A stretch of 64,000 nt of DNA from RUG14300 sp964561145. Lineage in GTDB: Bacteria; Bacillota; Clostridia; Christensenellales; CAG-1252. The stretch is taken from the NCBI GenBank assembly GCA_964561145.1, contig CAZLNZ010000013.1, positions 1-64,000 of the forward strand, read 5' to 3'. Within the stretch, counting starts at the first letter, position 1. Each line of letters opens with the position of its first letter. The notes below the pieces were generated by a model. The model searched no databases and was not told the DNA's origin. It was given only the letters and a program-made list of their open reading frames with translations. Made by a program: the position numbers and the translations under genes. This document shows, in pieces, positions 24,318-32,712 of this stretch.

Positions 24318-25508
24318 ATGGAAAACAAAAAAATCGACTATGCAAAAGAATCTCTCAAAAAACACGGTGAGTGGAAGGGAAAAATAGAGGTCGTCGCAAC
24401 CGTTCCCGTAGCCAACAAAAACGATTTATCGTTAGCTTACACACCCGGTGTTGCAGAGCCCTGTCTTGCAATTCAAAAGGACGTTGATCAAAGCTATGAG
24501 TTGACAAGAAGACACAATCTTTGTCTCGTTGTTACCGATGGTACCGCTGTTCTAGGTCTTGGCGATATCGGTCCGGAAGCAGGTATGCCTGTTATGGAGG
24601 GTAAGTGCGTTTTATTCAAGTCCTTCGGAGACGTCGATGCGTTCCCTCTCTGCATCAAGAGCAAGAGCGTGGATGATATTGTAAATACTATATATTTGAT
24701 AAGCGGTTCCTTTGGCGGAGTCAATCTCGAGGATATCTCGGCACCGCGTTGCTTTGAAATCGAAAGAAAGCTCAAGGAAAAGTGTGATATACCTATCTTC
24801 CACGACGACCAACACGGCACGGCTGTAATAACCCTTGCAGGACTTACAAATGCATTAAAGGTTGTCGGTAAAAACAAAGAAGAGGTTAGAGTGGTTATCA
24901 ACGGAGCAGGTGCTGCAGCCATCTCTATTACACGTCTTTTATTAACAGCAGGCTTTAAGAATGTTACCCTCTGCGACAGAAAGGGCGCAATCTATAAGGG
25001 TCGTGTAGATAATATGAACTGGATTAAAACAGAAATGTCCGAAATTACCAACCCCGAAATGAAACAAGGTTCTCTTGCAGACGTTCTTGTCGGTGCAGAC
25101 GTATTTATCGGTGTATCCGCACCGGGCTGTGTTACAACCGAAATGGTTAGAACGATGAACAGAGACGCTATCGTGTTTGCTTGCGCCAATCCTACCCCCG
25201 AAATCTTCCCCGAAGATGCCATCAAGGGAGGTGCAAAGGTCGTAGCAACAGGTCGTAGCGATTTTCCTAACCAAATCAACAACGTTTTAGCGTTCCCGGG
25301 AATATTCCGCGGAACCTTCGATGTTCGTGCAAGCGATATCAACGATGAAATGAAACTTGCAGCAGCTAACGCTTTGGCAAACTTGATTTCCGACGAAGAA
25401 TTGAATCCCGAATATATTATTCCTGCGGCATTCGATCCAAGAGTAAAAGATGCTGTATCCAATGCAGTTGCAGAGGCTGCTAGAAGAAGCGGTGTTGCAC
25501 GTAAATAA
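24318..25508 (+). CDS. NAD(P)-dependent malic enzyme
   Basis: A 396-residue short-form bacterial malic enzyme, converting malate to pyruvate and CO2 with reduction of NAD or NADP. It carries 'DLSLAYTPGVAEPCLAI' near residues 36-52, the metal-binding 'FHDDQHGTAVITLAGLTNAL' near 160, and the dinucleotide-binding 'VVINGAGAAAISITRLLL' near 194. 'VFACANPTPEIFPEDA' lies near 293. Length is that of the small clostridial and Thermotoga type, without the phosphotransacetylase extension of MaeB. Cofactor preference cannot be read safely. AAGGAG precedes the start. Together with fumarase it links fumarate and pyruvate. Confidence 0.93.
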   Translation: MENKKIDYAKESLKKHGEWKGKIEVVATVPVANKNDLSLAYTPGVAEPCLAIQKDVDQSYELTRRHNLCLVVTDGTAVLGLGDIGPEAGMPVMEGKCVLFKSFGDVDAFPLCIKSKSVDDIVNTIYLISGSFGGVNLEDISAPRCFEIERKLKEKCDIPIFHDDQHGTAVITLAGLTNALKVVGKNKEEVRVVINGAGAAAISITRLLLTAGFKNVTLCDRKGAIYKGRVDNMNWIKTEMSEITNPEMKQGSLADVLVGADVFIGVSAPGCVTTEMVRTMNRDAIVFACANPTPEIFPEDAIKGGAKVVATGRSDFPNQINNVLAFPGIFRGTFDVRASDINDEMKLAAANALANLISDEELNPEYIIPAAFDPRVKDAVSNAVAEAARRSGVARK

Positions 25509-25529
25509 ATTATAGTTATCCAAACCTAT

Positions 25530-25560
25530 AGAATGCCTTTCCCGACGGGAGAGGCATTCT
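25530..25560 (+). other. Intergenic hairpin between malic enzyme and fhs
   Basis: AGAATGCCT / AGGCATTCT form a nine-base-pair stem with an inner CCCG/CGGG pairing, but no T-run follows. It is more likely an mRNA-processing or stability structure than an intrinsic terminator. Confidence 0.5.
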
Positions 25561-25586
25561 GCAGATGAAAAGCCTTTGGAGGTGTT

Positions 25587-27251
25587 ATGAAAACAGACAT
25601 TGCAATTGCTCAAGAAGCCCGAATAAGACCAATTACCGAAATTGCGGATAAGGTAGGAATACCTTCCGATTTTCTCGAGCCCTATGGACGATATAAGGCA
25701 AAAATAGACAATGCCGTTTTTAACACCCTTAAACCAAAGGGCAAGCTTGTCTTGGTTACGGCTATAACTCCAACGCCTGCAGGCGAGGGTAAAACTACGA
25801 CAACCATAGGCTTAGCCGATGCCCTTAATGCTATAGGAAAAAAGACTGTGGTCGCTCTAAGAGAACCGTCTTTGGGCCCTGTTTTCGGTGTAAAAGGCGG
25901 TGCAGCGGGTGGAGGATATGCTCAGGTAATCCCGATGGAAGATATTAATCTGCACTTTACGGGGGATTTTCATGCAATCGGAGCAGCAAATAACCTATTG
26001 GCAGCAATGATTGATAATTCCATTCAGCAGGGTAATCCCCTTAATATCGATCCCAGAAGAATTACTTGGAAAAGATGCGTGGATATGAATGACCGTCAAT
26101 TAAGGTTCATAGTCGACGGCTTAGGCGGTAAAGTGAACGGAACCCCCAGAGAGGATGGTTTTGAAATCACGGTCGCTAGTGAAATCATGGCGATACTCTG
26201 CCTTTCAACTTCAATATCCGACCTAAAAGAAAGACTTTCTAAAATCGTTATAGGATACACCTACGATGATAAACCCGTAACGGCAAGAGATTTGAAAGCA
26301 CAGGGTGCAATGTGTGCACTGCTAAAAGATGCAATAAAGGCAAACCTTGTACAAACGCTTGAGGGAACACCGACTTTTGTGCATGGTGGTCCCTTTGCAA
26401 ACATTGCCCACGGCTGTAACTCGATTCTTGCAACAAAGCTTGCAATGTGCTTAGGTGATTATGCTATAACGGAAGCGGGCTTCGGTGGCGATTTGGGTGC
26501 CGAAAAGTTCCTGGATATAAAGTGTAGAATAGCCAATCTCAATCCTTCGGCAGTTGTTCTTGTAGCAACCGTAAGAGCCTTAAAAATGCATGGCGGTGTC
26601 GATAAAAAGTCCCTCGATATTCCTAATAGTGAAGCCGTAAGAAGCGGAGTCGCCAACTTAAAAAGACACTTACACAATATTACATCGGTGTACAATCTTC
26701 CCGCAGTTGTCGCTATAAATAAATTCCCCTCGGACACCGAAGAGGAAATCAACGTAATAAAAGAAGAATGCAAGGGCTTTGGTGCAAAAGTTATTCTATC
26801 CGACGTTTGGGCAAAAGGTTCAAAGGGAGGAATAGAGTTAGCCGAAGAAGTTGTTAGAATTTCACAATTGGATTCTCAACTCCAATTCAGCTATAATACC
26901 GAGGATAGCATTGTACAAAAACTTGAGGACATTTCCCGTAAAATTTACGGAGGAGAAGGCATCGTTCTCGGTAACGGCGTACAAAAGAAAATTGCCAAAC
27001 TTGAAAAAGACGGATTCGATAAGCTTCCGATTTGCATTGCAAAAACACAGTACAGCTTTTCCGATAATCCTGCCCTTCTAGGCGCACCTGAAAACTTTAA
27101 AATAACAATCAAGGATATCAAAGTCTCCGCAGGAGCCGGGTTTATTGTTGCCTATGCCGGAGATATTATGACTATGCCCGGACTTCCAAAGGTTCCGGCA
27201 GCAGAGAAAATCGATATTGACGATAACGGAGTGATTTCGGGACTATTTTAA
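25587..27251 (+). CDS. fhs: Formate-tetrahydrofolate ligase
   Basis: A 554-residue enzyme that activates formate to 10-formyltetrahydrofolate using ATP. The P-loop is 'TPTPAGEGKTTTTIGLADAL' near residues 57-76, and 'EPSLGPVFGVKGGAAGGGYA' near 91 and 'GFGGDLGAEKFLDIKCR' near 294 are family-conserved. Length is normal. In clostridia it works in one-carbon metabolism for purines, and in acetogens in the methyl branch of the Wood-Ljungdahl pathway; no other genes of that pathway are in the window, so acetogenesis should not be assumed. GGAGG lies just upstream of the start. Confidence 0.97.
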   Translation: MKTDIAIAQEARIRPITEIADKVGIPSDFLEPYGRYKAKIDNAVFNTLKPKGKLVLVTAITPTPAGEGKTTTTIGLADALNAIGKKTVVALREPSLGPVFGVKGGAAGGGYAQVIPMEDINLHFTGDFHAIGAANNLLAAMIDNSIQQGNPLNIDPRRITWKRCVDMNDRQLRFIVDGLGGKVNGTPREDGFEITVASEIMAILCLSTSISDLKERLSKIVIGYTYDDKPVTARDLKAQGAMCALLKDAIKANLVQTLEGTPTFVHGGPFANIAHGCNSILATKLAMCLGDYAITEAGFGGDLGAEKFLDIKCRIANLNPSAVVLVATVRALKMHGGVDKKSLDIPNSEAVRSGVANLKRHLHNITSVYNLPAVVAINKFPSDTEEEINVIKEECKGFGAKVILSDVWAKGSKGGIELAEEVVRISQLDSQLQFSYNTEDSIVQKLEDISRKIYGGEGIVLGNGVQKKIAKLEKDGFDKLPICIAKTQYSFSDNPALLGAPENFKITIKDIKVSAGAGFIVAYAGDIMTMPGLPKVPAAEKIDIDDNGVISGLF

Positions 27252-27315
27252 CCGGATTTGTCCCCTTATCGTTATCCAAATTTAAGAATAAAACCAACTG
27301 TATCGAAAAACCCTA

Positions 27316-27343
27316 TTGACTTTATTTGAAAATTTGGTAAAAT
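27316..27343 (+). promoter_or_regulatory. Promoter of the deo cluster
   Basis: TTGACT (27316-27321), 16-base spacer, TAAAAT (27338-27343), followed by the palindrome at 27359. Confidence 0.55.
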
Positions 27344-27358
27344 ATATACATAAAACTT

Positions 27359-27377
27359 TGCGTAAAGCTTTTACGCA
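27359..27377 (+). promoter_or_regulatory. Palindrome in the deoC leader, possible operator
   Basis: TGCGTAAA-GCT-TTTACGCA, eight-base arms around three bases, located just after the expected transcript start and 14 bases before the deoC ATG. The position suits a repressor controlling nucleoside catabolism, but no regulator gene is adjacent. Confidence 0.5.
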
Positions 27378-27391
27378 TTTAAGGAGAATAT

Positions 27392-28051
27392 ATGGATATT
27401 GTTGAAATTTTAGCAAAATGCGATCATACCTTATTAAAACAAACAGCTACTTGGGCAGACATTAAAGTAATTCTAGACGATGGAATTAAGTATGGTGTAG
27501 CCTCTGCTTGTATCCCCCCTTGCTTTGTAAAGCGTGCAAAGGAATATGTCGGTGACAGACTTACGATATGTACCGTTATAGGATTCCCTAATGGTTATAA
27601 TACAACAGCCGTTAAGGTTTTCGAAACTCGTGACGCAATCGAAAACGGTGCCGATGAAATCGATATGGTTATCAACATGGGTGCCCTTAAAGAGGGAGAC
27701 GAAGAACTTGTACTCGATGAAATCAAGCAGATTAAAGCTGCCTGCGGAGATAAGATCTTAAAGGTTATCATTGAAACCTGCTTCCTTACAGAAAGAGAGA
27801 AAATAACGATGTGCGAACTTGTAACAAAAGCCGGTGCCGACTTTATCAAGACATCCACAGGCTTTGGAACTAACGGCGCAACATTCGAAGATATCGATTT
27901 GTTTGCTCACCACGTAGGAGAAGGAATTCAAATCAAAGCAGCAGGCGGAATCGCAGACCTGGACGATGCTGAAAAATTTATCGAGCTTGGTGCAAACCGC
28001 CTCGGAACCAGTAGAATCGTCAAAATCGTCAAAGCAAAAGAACAACACTAA
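27392..28051 (+). CDS. deoC: Deoxyribose-phosphate aldolase
   Basis: A 219-residue class I aldolase that splits 2-deoxyribose 5-phosphate into glyceraldehyde 3-phosphate and acetaldehyde. The Schiff-base lysine is Lys153 in 'ADFIKTSTGFG'; 'ENGADEIDMVINMGALKEG' (84-102) and 'IKAAGGI' (near 188) complete the barrel motifs. Length is normal for the short bacterial form. TAAGGAG precedes the start. It is first in a deoC-deoD-deoB cluster with 12 bases to deoD, so the cluster takes deoxyribonucleosides to central metabolism. Confidence 0.96.
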   Translation: MDIVEILAKCDHTLLKQTATWADIKVILDDGIKYGVASACIPPCFVKRAKEYVGDRLTICTVIGFPNGYNTTAVKVFETRDAIENGADEIDMVINMGALKEGDEELVLDEIKQIKAACGDKILKVIIETCFLTEREKITMCELVTKAGADFIKTSTGFGTNGATFEDIDLFAHHVGEGIQIKAAGGIADLDDAEKFIELGANRLGTSRIVKIVKAKEQH

Positions 28052-28063
28052 GGAGATCATATT

Positions 28064-28771
28064 ATGCCTATTCCTACCCCACACATAACAGCAAAGGCAG
28101 GAGATTTTGCCAAAACAGTCTTAATGCCCGGAGATCCTCTTCGAGCTAAGTTTATCGCAGACAACTTCCTTACTGACGCAGTATTGGTCAATAACGTAAG
28201 AGGAGTTAACGGATATACCGGATATTACAACGGAAAAAGAGTCTCCGTTATGGCTTCCGGTATGGGGCAACCCTCAATCGGTATCTATTCTTATGAGCTT
28301 TTCAACTTCTATGATGTTGAAAATATAATTCGTATAGGATCCTGCGGTGCTTATGACAAGGATCTTCACGTAAAAGATATAGTTATAGCAATGGGTGCTT
28401 GCACAAACGGAAATTACGCATCTCAATACGGCTTAAACGGAACCTTTGCTCCCATCGCAGACTTCAATCTTGTAAGACGTGCAGTGGAAATATGCGAAAG
28501 AGATAACTTGAAATATAAAGTAGGTAACATCTACTCTTCCGATATTTTCTACAACGAACAGGAACAATTCGAGTCTTGGGCAAAGCTCGGAGTTTTGGGC
28601 GTAGAAATGGAATCTGCTGCTCTATATTGCAACGCTGCAAGAAGTGGAAAAAAAGCATTGTGCATTTGCACTGTAAGCGATTCCTTTATATATCCGGAAG
28701 AAAATACCTCAGCCGAAGAAAGACAAACAGCCTTCACCGCTATGATGAAGCTTGCCCTAGAGCTTGCATAA
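28064..28771 (+). CDS. deoD: Purine-nucleoside phosphorylase, DeoD type
   Basis: A 235-residue trimer-of-dimers type phosphorylase that converts purine nucleosides and phosphate to free base and (deoxy)ribose 1-phosphate. It opens with 'MPIPTPHITAKAGDFAKTVL' and the phosphate-site 'MPGDPLRAKFIADNFL'; 'GSCGAYDKDLHVKDIVIAMG' near residue 91 and 'GVLGVEMESAALYCNAA' near 175 are typical of DeoD. The active-site Asp is probably in 'ICTVSDSF' near 204. AAGGAG precedes the start. The product feeds DeoB downstream. Confidence 0.96.
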   Translation: MPIPTPHITAKAGDFAKTVLMPGDPLRAKFIADNFLTDAVLVNNVRGVNGYTGYYNGKRVSVMASGMGQPSIGIYSYELFNFYDVENIIRIGSCGAYDKDLHVKDIVIAMGACTNGNYASQYGLNGTFAPIADFNLVRRAVEICERDNLKYKVGNIYSSDIFYNEQEQFESWAKLGVLGVEMESAALYCNAARSGKKALCICTVSDSFIYPEENTSAEERQTAFTAMMKLALELA

Positions 28772-28784
28772 AAACAACACATTA

Positions 28785-28813
28785 GGGAGGGTTAGTACGC
28801 CCTCCCCTTTTTT
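28785..28813 (+). terminator. Hairpin with T-run between deoD and deoB
   Basis: GGGAGGG (28785-28791) and CCCTCCC (28801-28807) form a strong GC stem with a nine-base loop, followed by C and five T. It lies inside the deo cluster, only 14 bases before the deoB start, so it should lower deoB expression or act as an attenuator. Confidence 0.75.
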
Positions 28814-28826
28814 AAAGGAGAATAGT

Positions 28827-29987
28827 ATGGCAAAAAGAGCCTTTATTATAGTTTTAGATAGCTACGGCATCGGGGAAATGCCCGATGCATATCTTTGGAA
28901 CGATCAAGGAAGCAATACCCTGGGAGCTATTAGAAATAATCCACACTTCGATTGTCCCAATCTAATTAATGCCGGTCTGTTTAATATTGACACCGTAGGC
29001 GGAGGAATCGAAAAGCCCTTCGCTTCATACGCCAGACTTGAAGAAAGAAGTAACGGAAAGGATACAACCACGGGTCACTGGGAGATTGCCGGCTTAGTTT
29101 CGGAAAATCCCTTTCCTACTTATCCTAACGGCTTCCCCGATGAGGTTTTGGACGAATTTAGAAAACGTACCGGAAGAGAAGTTTTATGCAACAAACCCTA
29201 TTCGGGAACAGAGGTAATCAAAGATTACGGCGAAGAACATATCAAAACCGGGGCATTGATTGTTTATACCTCTGCAGACAGCGTATTCCAAATTGCAGCA
29301 CACGAAGATTATGTTCCCTTGAAAACCTTATACGAGTACTGTGAAATTGCAAGAGAAATATTGCAAGGAAAACACGGAGTAGGCAGAGTTATCGCTCGCC
29401 CCTTCACCGGAGAATATCCCTTTAAGAGAACTGCAAACCGACACGACTATTCATTGGTTCCACCCAAGAATACAATGCTCGATTTATTAAAGGAAAAGGG
29501 CTTACAAACAATATCTGTGGGAAAAATCTATGATATCTTTGCGGGAAAATCGGTAAGCGAAAGTAATCGTACCACATCCAACGCAAATGGTATGCAAGTT
29601 ACACTTGAGGTTCAAAAAAGAGATTTCGAAGGCTTATGCTTCGTTAACCTTGTAGACTTCGATATGCTTTTCGGACACCGTAACGACATCGACGGTTATG
29701 CAAACGCATCAACCGAATTCGATAGATGGCTCCCCTCCTTTATCGAGGGTATGAGAGAGGACGATATATTGATCATTACCGCAGATCACGGTTGCGATCC
29801 CTCTACCCCTTCCACAGACCACTCTAGAGAATATGTTCCAATGCTCTGTATCGGTAACAAGATAAAGCATGGCGTCAACTTAGGCACACGTTTCTTCTCC
29901 GATATTTCGGCAACTATTCTCGACTACTTTGATGTAGAGCAAAAAGATACCGCCGGAGATTCCTTCCTTCACGAGGTATTAAAATAG
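28827..29987 (+). CDS. deoB: Phosphopentomutase
   Basis: A 386-residue alkaline-phosphatase-superfamily mutase that interconverts (deoxy)ribose 1-phosphate and 5-phosphate, linking DeoD and DeoC. Metal ligands and the phospho-threonine region are visible: 'RAFIIVLDSYGIGEMPDA' at the start, 'KDTTTGHWEIAG' near residue 83, 'DFDMLFGHRNDIDGYA' near 280, and 'IITADHGCDPSTPSTDHSRE' near 314. The start at 28827 is chosen over the in-frame ATG at 28764 because AAAGGAG lies upstream and the longer form would overlap deoD and the hairpin. Length then matches the family. Confidence 0.96.
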   Translation: MAKRAFIIVLDSYGIGEMPDAYLWNDQGSNTLGAIRNNPHFDCPNLINAGLFNIDTVGGGIEKPFASYARLEERSNGKDTTTGHWEIAGLVSENPFPTYPNGFPDEVLDEFRKRTGREVLCNKPYSGTEVIKDYGEEHIKTGALIVYTSADSVFQIAAHEDYVPLKTLYEYCEIAREILQGKHGVGRVIARPFTGEYPFKRTANRHDYSLVPPKNTMLDLLKEKGLQTISVGKIYDIFAGKSVSESNRTTSNANGMQVTLEVQKRDFEGLCFVNLVDFDMLFGHRNDIDGYANASTEFDRWLPSFIEGMREDDILIITADHGCDPSTPSTDHSREYVPMLCIGNKIKHGVNLGTRFFSDISATILDYFDVEQKDTAGDSFLHEVLK

Positions 29988-30007
29988 AATAGTAAAAAAT
30001 ACAATTC

Positions 30008-30039
30008 AAAAGCTGGCATTGAAAAATGGCAGCTTTTTA
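30008..30039 (+). terminator. Intrinsic terminator after deoB
   Basis: AAAAGCTG and CAGCTTTTT arms with inner CATT/AATG pairing and a T-rich end. A-run and T-run on both sides make it potentially bidirectional. Confidence 0.75.
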
Positions 30040-30099
30040 TATAGTCAAAAGCGTCCGATGCATATAATGGAATCCACATGAAGTATGTCTGCTCTCAAT

Positions 30100-30188
30100 G
30101 ATGACTAGAATACCGACACAAAAGTGTCGTCCGTCGGGGTTCGACTGCAGGAATTGGCAACACATTCCGTTCACTCGGCGTGACATTT
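30100..30188. repeat. Dispersed repeat, diverged copy 3
   Basis: Shares the layout of the copies at 15679 and 16113: ATACCGACAC hairpin, GTTCGACT, then ATTCCGTTCACTCGGCGTGACATTT. The hairpin here is CGACAC-AAAA-GTGTCG, against CGACACC-AA-GGTGTCG in the others: the C-G pair at the top of the stem is changed to A-A on both sides. The AT-rich second half is not clearly kept. Confidence 0.65.
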
Positions 30189-30293
30189 TATATAATAATA
30201 ACTATAATGTTTAGACATCTTTACGGTTTAATTATTACGCTCTGTATGATTTTTATATTTGTTTTTAAGGATATTATTTCTTTTTTTAGTGTC

Positions 30294-30962
30294 TTATTCT
30301 TCGGTAAGCGAGGTATAGAAGCCGTTGGGCTTGCCAATGATAAATCTAACAGCGCAAAGAACGCCTTCGGTAAAACATTTTCTTGATAGTGCCCTGTGTG
30401 TTATTATTATTTGTTGGTGGGATGTGGTAAAATACACGCTGTGTTCCCCTTGTATATCCCCCATTCTTAGAGAAGCTGTCTCGATGGATTTGTTTTCACA
30501 CTCTAATGCCTCTTTTACCCTTTTTGCAGTTCCCGAGGGTTTATCCTTTTTGCCTTTTCTGTGTATTTCGGTTATGGCTATATCCGCATTATCCAGATTG
30601 TTAGCAATGAATCTAACTGCCTCTGTAAAAAGTTCAACACCCTTGCAGAAATTTGATGATAGAAAAATTGGAATTTTATTCGATACTTGTTTTATTTTCT
30701 CGATCTGTTCTTCAGAATAACCGGTAGTCCCTATTACTAAAGGTATCTTGTACTTCATTGCATAAGATAAAAGATTGTTTAATCCAAAAGGATGTGAAAA
30801 GTCTATTATACAATGTGCATTTACTTCTTCCTTTAATGGCAAGTAAGGAGGCTTTATATCGGCAAGATATTCAATTTTAAAGTCATCACTCTCTTTTATC
30901 AGTTCTTGTAGCTCCTTTCCCATAATTCCCCCTGCCCCGTTAATAATCACAGATATAGACAT
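30294..30962 (-). CDS. dapB: 4-hydroxy-tetrahydrodipicolinate reductase
   Basis: A 222-residue enzyme of the lysine and diaminopimelate pathway that reduces the DapA product with NAD(P)H. The nucleotide-binding start is 'IINGAGGIMGKEL'; 'IIDFSHPFG' and 'PLVIGTTGYSEEQIEKIKQ' follow; the catalytic and substrate region is 'ITEIHRKGKKDKPSGTAKRV' near residues 130-149, with 'HRALSRKCFTEGVLCAVRFI' near the end. It is somewhat shorter than the usual 240-270 residues. GGGAGG lies upstream of the ATG. It stands alone; other dap genes are elsewhere. Confidence 0.92.
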   Translation of the reverse strand: MSISVIINGAGGIMGKELQELIKESDDFKIEYLADIKPPYLPLKEEVNAHCIIDFSHPFGLNNLLSYAMKYKIPLVIGTTGYSEEQIEKIKQVSNKIPIFLSSNFCKGVELFTEAVRFIANNLDNADIAITEIHRKGKKDKPSGTAKRVKEALECENKSIETASLRMGDIQGEHSVYFTTSHQQIIITHRALSRKCFTEGVLCAVRFIIGKPNGFYTSLTEE

Positions 30963-31079
30963 GATAACCTCCCACTGAAAGTTAATTAAACATATTCAAG
31001 TTCTTCCTCTCGCATACCAAAATAATATGAGGATTTATGGAAAACTCACAAAAAAGCATATTATTGCCCCGTAATAAAG

Positions 31080-31109
31080 CTGTCATTTTTATAGAAGATA
31101 TGCTATAAT
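31080..31109 (+). promoter_or_regulatory. Promoter abutting the DUF1538 start codon
   Basis: CTGTCA (31080-31085), 18-base spacer, TATAAT (31104-31109). The ATG at 31116 follows the -10 box by six bases and lacks a Shine-Dalgarno sequence, so transcription would start at or next to the start codon. Confidence 0.55.
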
Positions 31110-31115
31110 ATTAAT

Positions 31116-32699
31116 ATGAACTTTTTGGCTAAACTTAAAGAATCGGTTTTATCCGTACTTCCCATTGCGATATTGATTATCGTTTTAGGGTTGACAATAG
31201 GAGGGTTCTCCTCTAACATTGCCGTAAAATTTGCAATCGGCTGTGTTTTTGTCATACTCGGAATGACTCTTTTTTCTTTAGGTGCTGATATGGCAATGAT
31301 GCCTATAGGCAATTTGGTCGGTTCAAGGGTAACAAAAAGTCGTAACGTATGGCTAATTGCAATTATCAGCTTGATTATCGGCATAATTATCACTATTGCC
31401 GAGCCTGACCTTTTAGTTTTGGCAGCAAGACTCGATCCCGCCATCAACAAATGGGTGTTAGTAGTTGTTGTCGCTGTCGGTGTAGGCTTATTCCTTGCAT
31501 TGGCAATGCTTAGAATCGTTTTTAAATGGAAACTTAAATGGCTTCTTTTGGGATTCTATACAATTGCCTTCGTATTAGCTATTTTTGTAGACGAAAACTT
31601 CTTCCCCCTAGCTTTCGACAGCGGTGGAATAACTACCGGTCCGATGACGGTACCCTTTATTATGGCATTAGGACTAGGCGTTACTGCGATGAACGGTAAT
31701 TGTGATACCGACGACAGTTTTGGATTGGTAGCACTCTGCTCAATCGGACCTATTATTATGGTTCTTATCCTTGGCTTGATTCAAGATGTATCCACAGTAA
31801 CCGTTGAAATTGCCGAAGTTTCCGAATCCGGTTGGTTTATGCCTTTCTTACAGGGATTGCCCGAGCAACTAAAGAACGTTGCAATCGCACTAGGACCAAT
31901 TTGCGTATTCTTTGTCATCTTCCGCTTTGTAGCCTTAAAAGACCAAAGCAGATCTGAGTTCTTAAGAATCCTAATCGGTATTTTATATACCTACATAGGA
32001 CTTGTAATCTTCCTCACAGGCGTTGAAGTCGGATTCCAGCCAGCAGGTTCTCTCTTAGGTCAAGCTATAGGAGAATACAATAAATGGCTATTAATACCCA
32101 TAGGTGCGGTCGTTGCTTCCTTAATAATCGCAGCAGAGCCTGCTGTCCATATTCTTGTAAAACAAGTTGAAGAGGTTAGCGGCGGTACAATAAAGAAAAG
32201 CATGCTTTTAATCACCCTGATGATAGGTGTATCCGTATTTGCGGCACTGGCAATGCTTAGAGTTGCAACAGGAATAAGTTTATGGTACTTCCTAGTTCCA
32301 GGATATGCAATAAGCATGGTACTTATGTTCTTTGTACCAAAAAGCTTTACTGCAATCGCATTCGATAGCGGTGGCGTTGCAAGCGGTCCGATGACCGCAA
32401 CCTTCCTTTTGCCTTTTGCAATGGGAGCTTGCTCTGCAATCGGCGGAAATATATTGACAGATGCCTTTGGTTTGGTTGCAATGGTTGCCTTTGCCCCCAT
32501 TCCTTCTATACAGCTATTAGGTTTGATTGCAAGAATTAAGCAAAAGAGGGCGGGAGTTACCGAAAAGGAGAACGAGCCCGCCGTTATCCCCGAGGACGTA
32601 GAAGAGGGTGTTGTAGAGTTCGATCAGCAAGTCAATGAAAATGAGAATGTCGAAAAGAATACATCTGACGACTACGAAAACGAGGTTATTGAGTTTTAA
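31116..32699 (+). CDS. DUF1538-family membrane protein, two-repeat
   Basis: A 527-residue membrane protein with at least twelve hydrophobic segments. It is an internal duplication: 'LAFDSGGITTGPMTVPFIMA' in the first half corresponds to 'IAFDSGGVASGPMTATFLLP' in the second, and 'TIAEPDLLVLAARL' to 'IAAEPAVHILVKQV'. This is the pattern of DUF1538, a probable transporter family of unknown substrate. The last 60 residues are an acidic soluble tail. Two PII-type genes follow after 13 and one bases, so PII-like control of a transporter, as with AmtB-GlnK or SbtA-SbtB, is a fair inference. The conserved 'FDSGG..(S/T)GPM' loops are likely substrate or ion sites. Confidence 0.82.
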   Translation: MNFLAKLKESVLSVLPIAILIIVLGLTIGGFSSNIAVKFAIGCVFVILGMTLFSLGADMAMMPIGNLVGSRVTKSRNVWLIAIISLIIGIIITIAEPDLLVLAARLDPAINKWVLVVVVAVGVGLFLALAMLRIVFKWKLKWLLLGFYTIAFVLAIFVDENFFPLAFDSGGITTGPMTVPFIMALGLGVTAMNGNCDTDDSFGLVALCSIGPIIMVLILGLIQDVSTVTVEIAEVSESGWFMPFLQGLPEQLKNVAIALGPICVFFVIFRFVALKDQSRSEFLRILIGILYTYIGLVIFLTGVEVGFQPAGSLLGQAIGEYNKWLLIPIGAVVASLIIAAEPAVHILVKQVEEVSGGTIKKSMLLITLMIGVSVFAALAMLRVATGISLWYFLVPGYAISMVLMFFVPKSFTAIAFDSGGVASGPMTATFLLPFAMGACSAIGGNILTDAFGLVAMVAFAPIPSIQLLGLIARIKQKRAGVTEKENEPAVIPEDVEEGVVEFDQQVNENENVEKNTSDDYENEVIEF

Positions 32700-32712
32700 A
32701 GGAGGAACTAAT

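Larger units (their letters stand above)
29988..30293. other. Intergenic stretch between convergent deoB and dapB
   Basis: About 300 bases with the deoB terminator (30008-30039), a diverged dispersed repeat (30100-30188) and otherwise AT-rich sequence. A short open frame from 30180 runs antisense into dapB and has no ribosome site. Confidence 0.65.

Noticed and set aside
25509..25586. Tetrahydrofolate riboswitch before fhs
   Set aside because: The gap is only 78 bases and contains one simple hairpin without the conserved THF-aptamer segments.
30180..30386. 68-residue hydrophobic open frame
   Set aside because: Overlaps dapB antisense, starts in repeat sequence and has no ribosome site.
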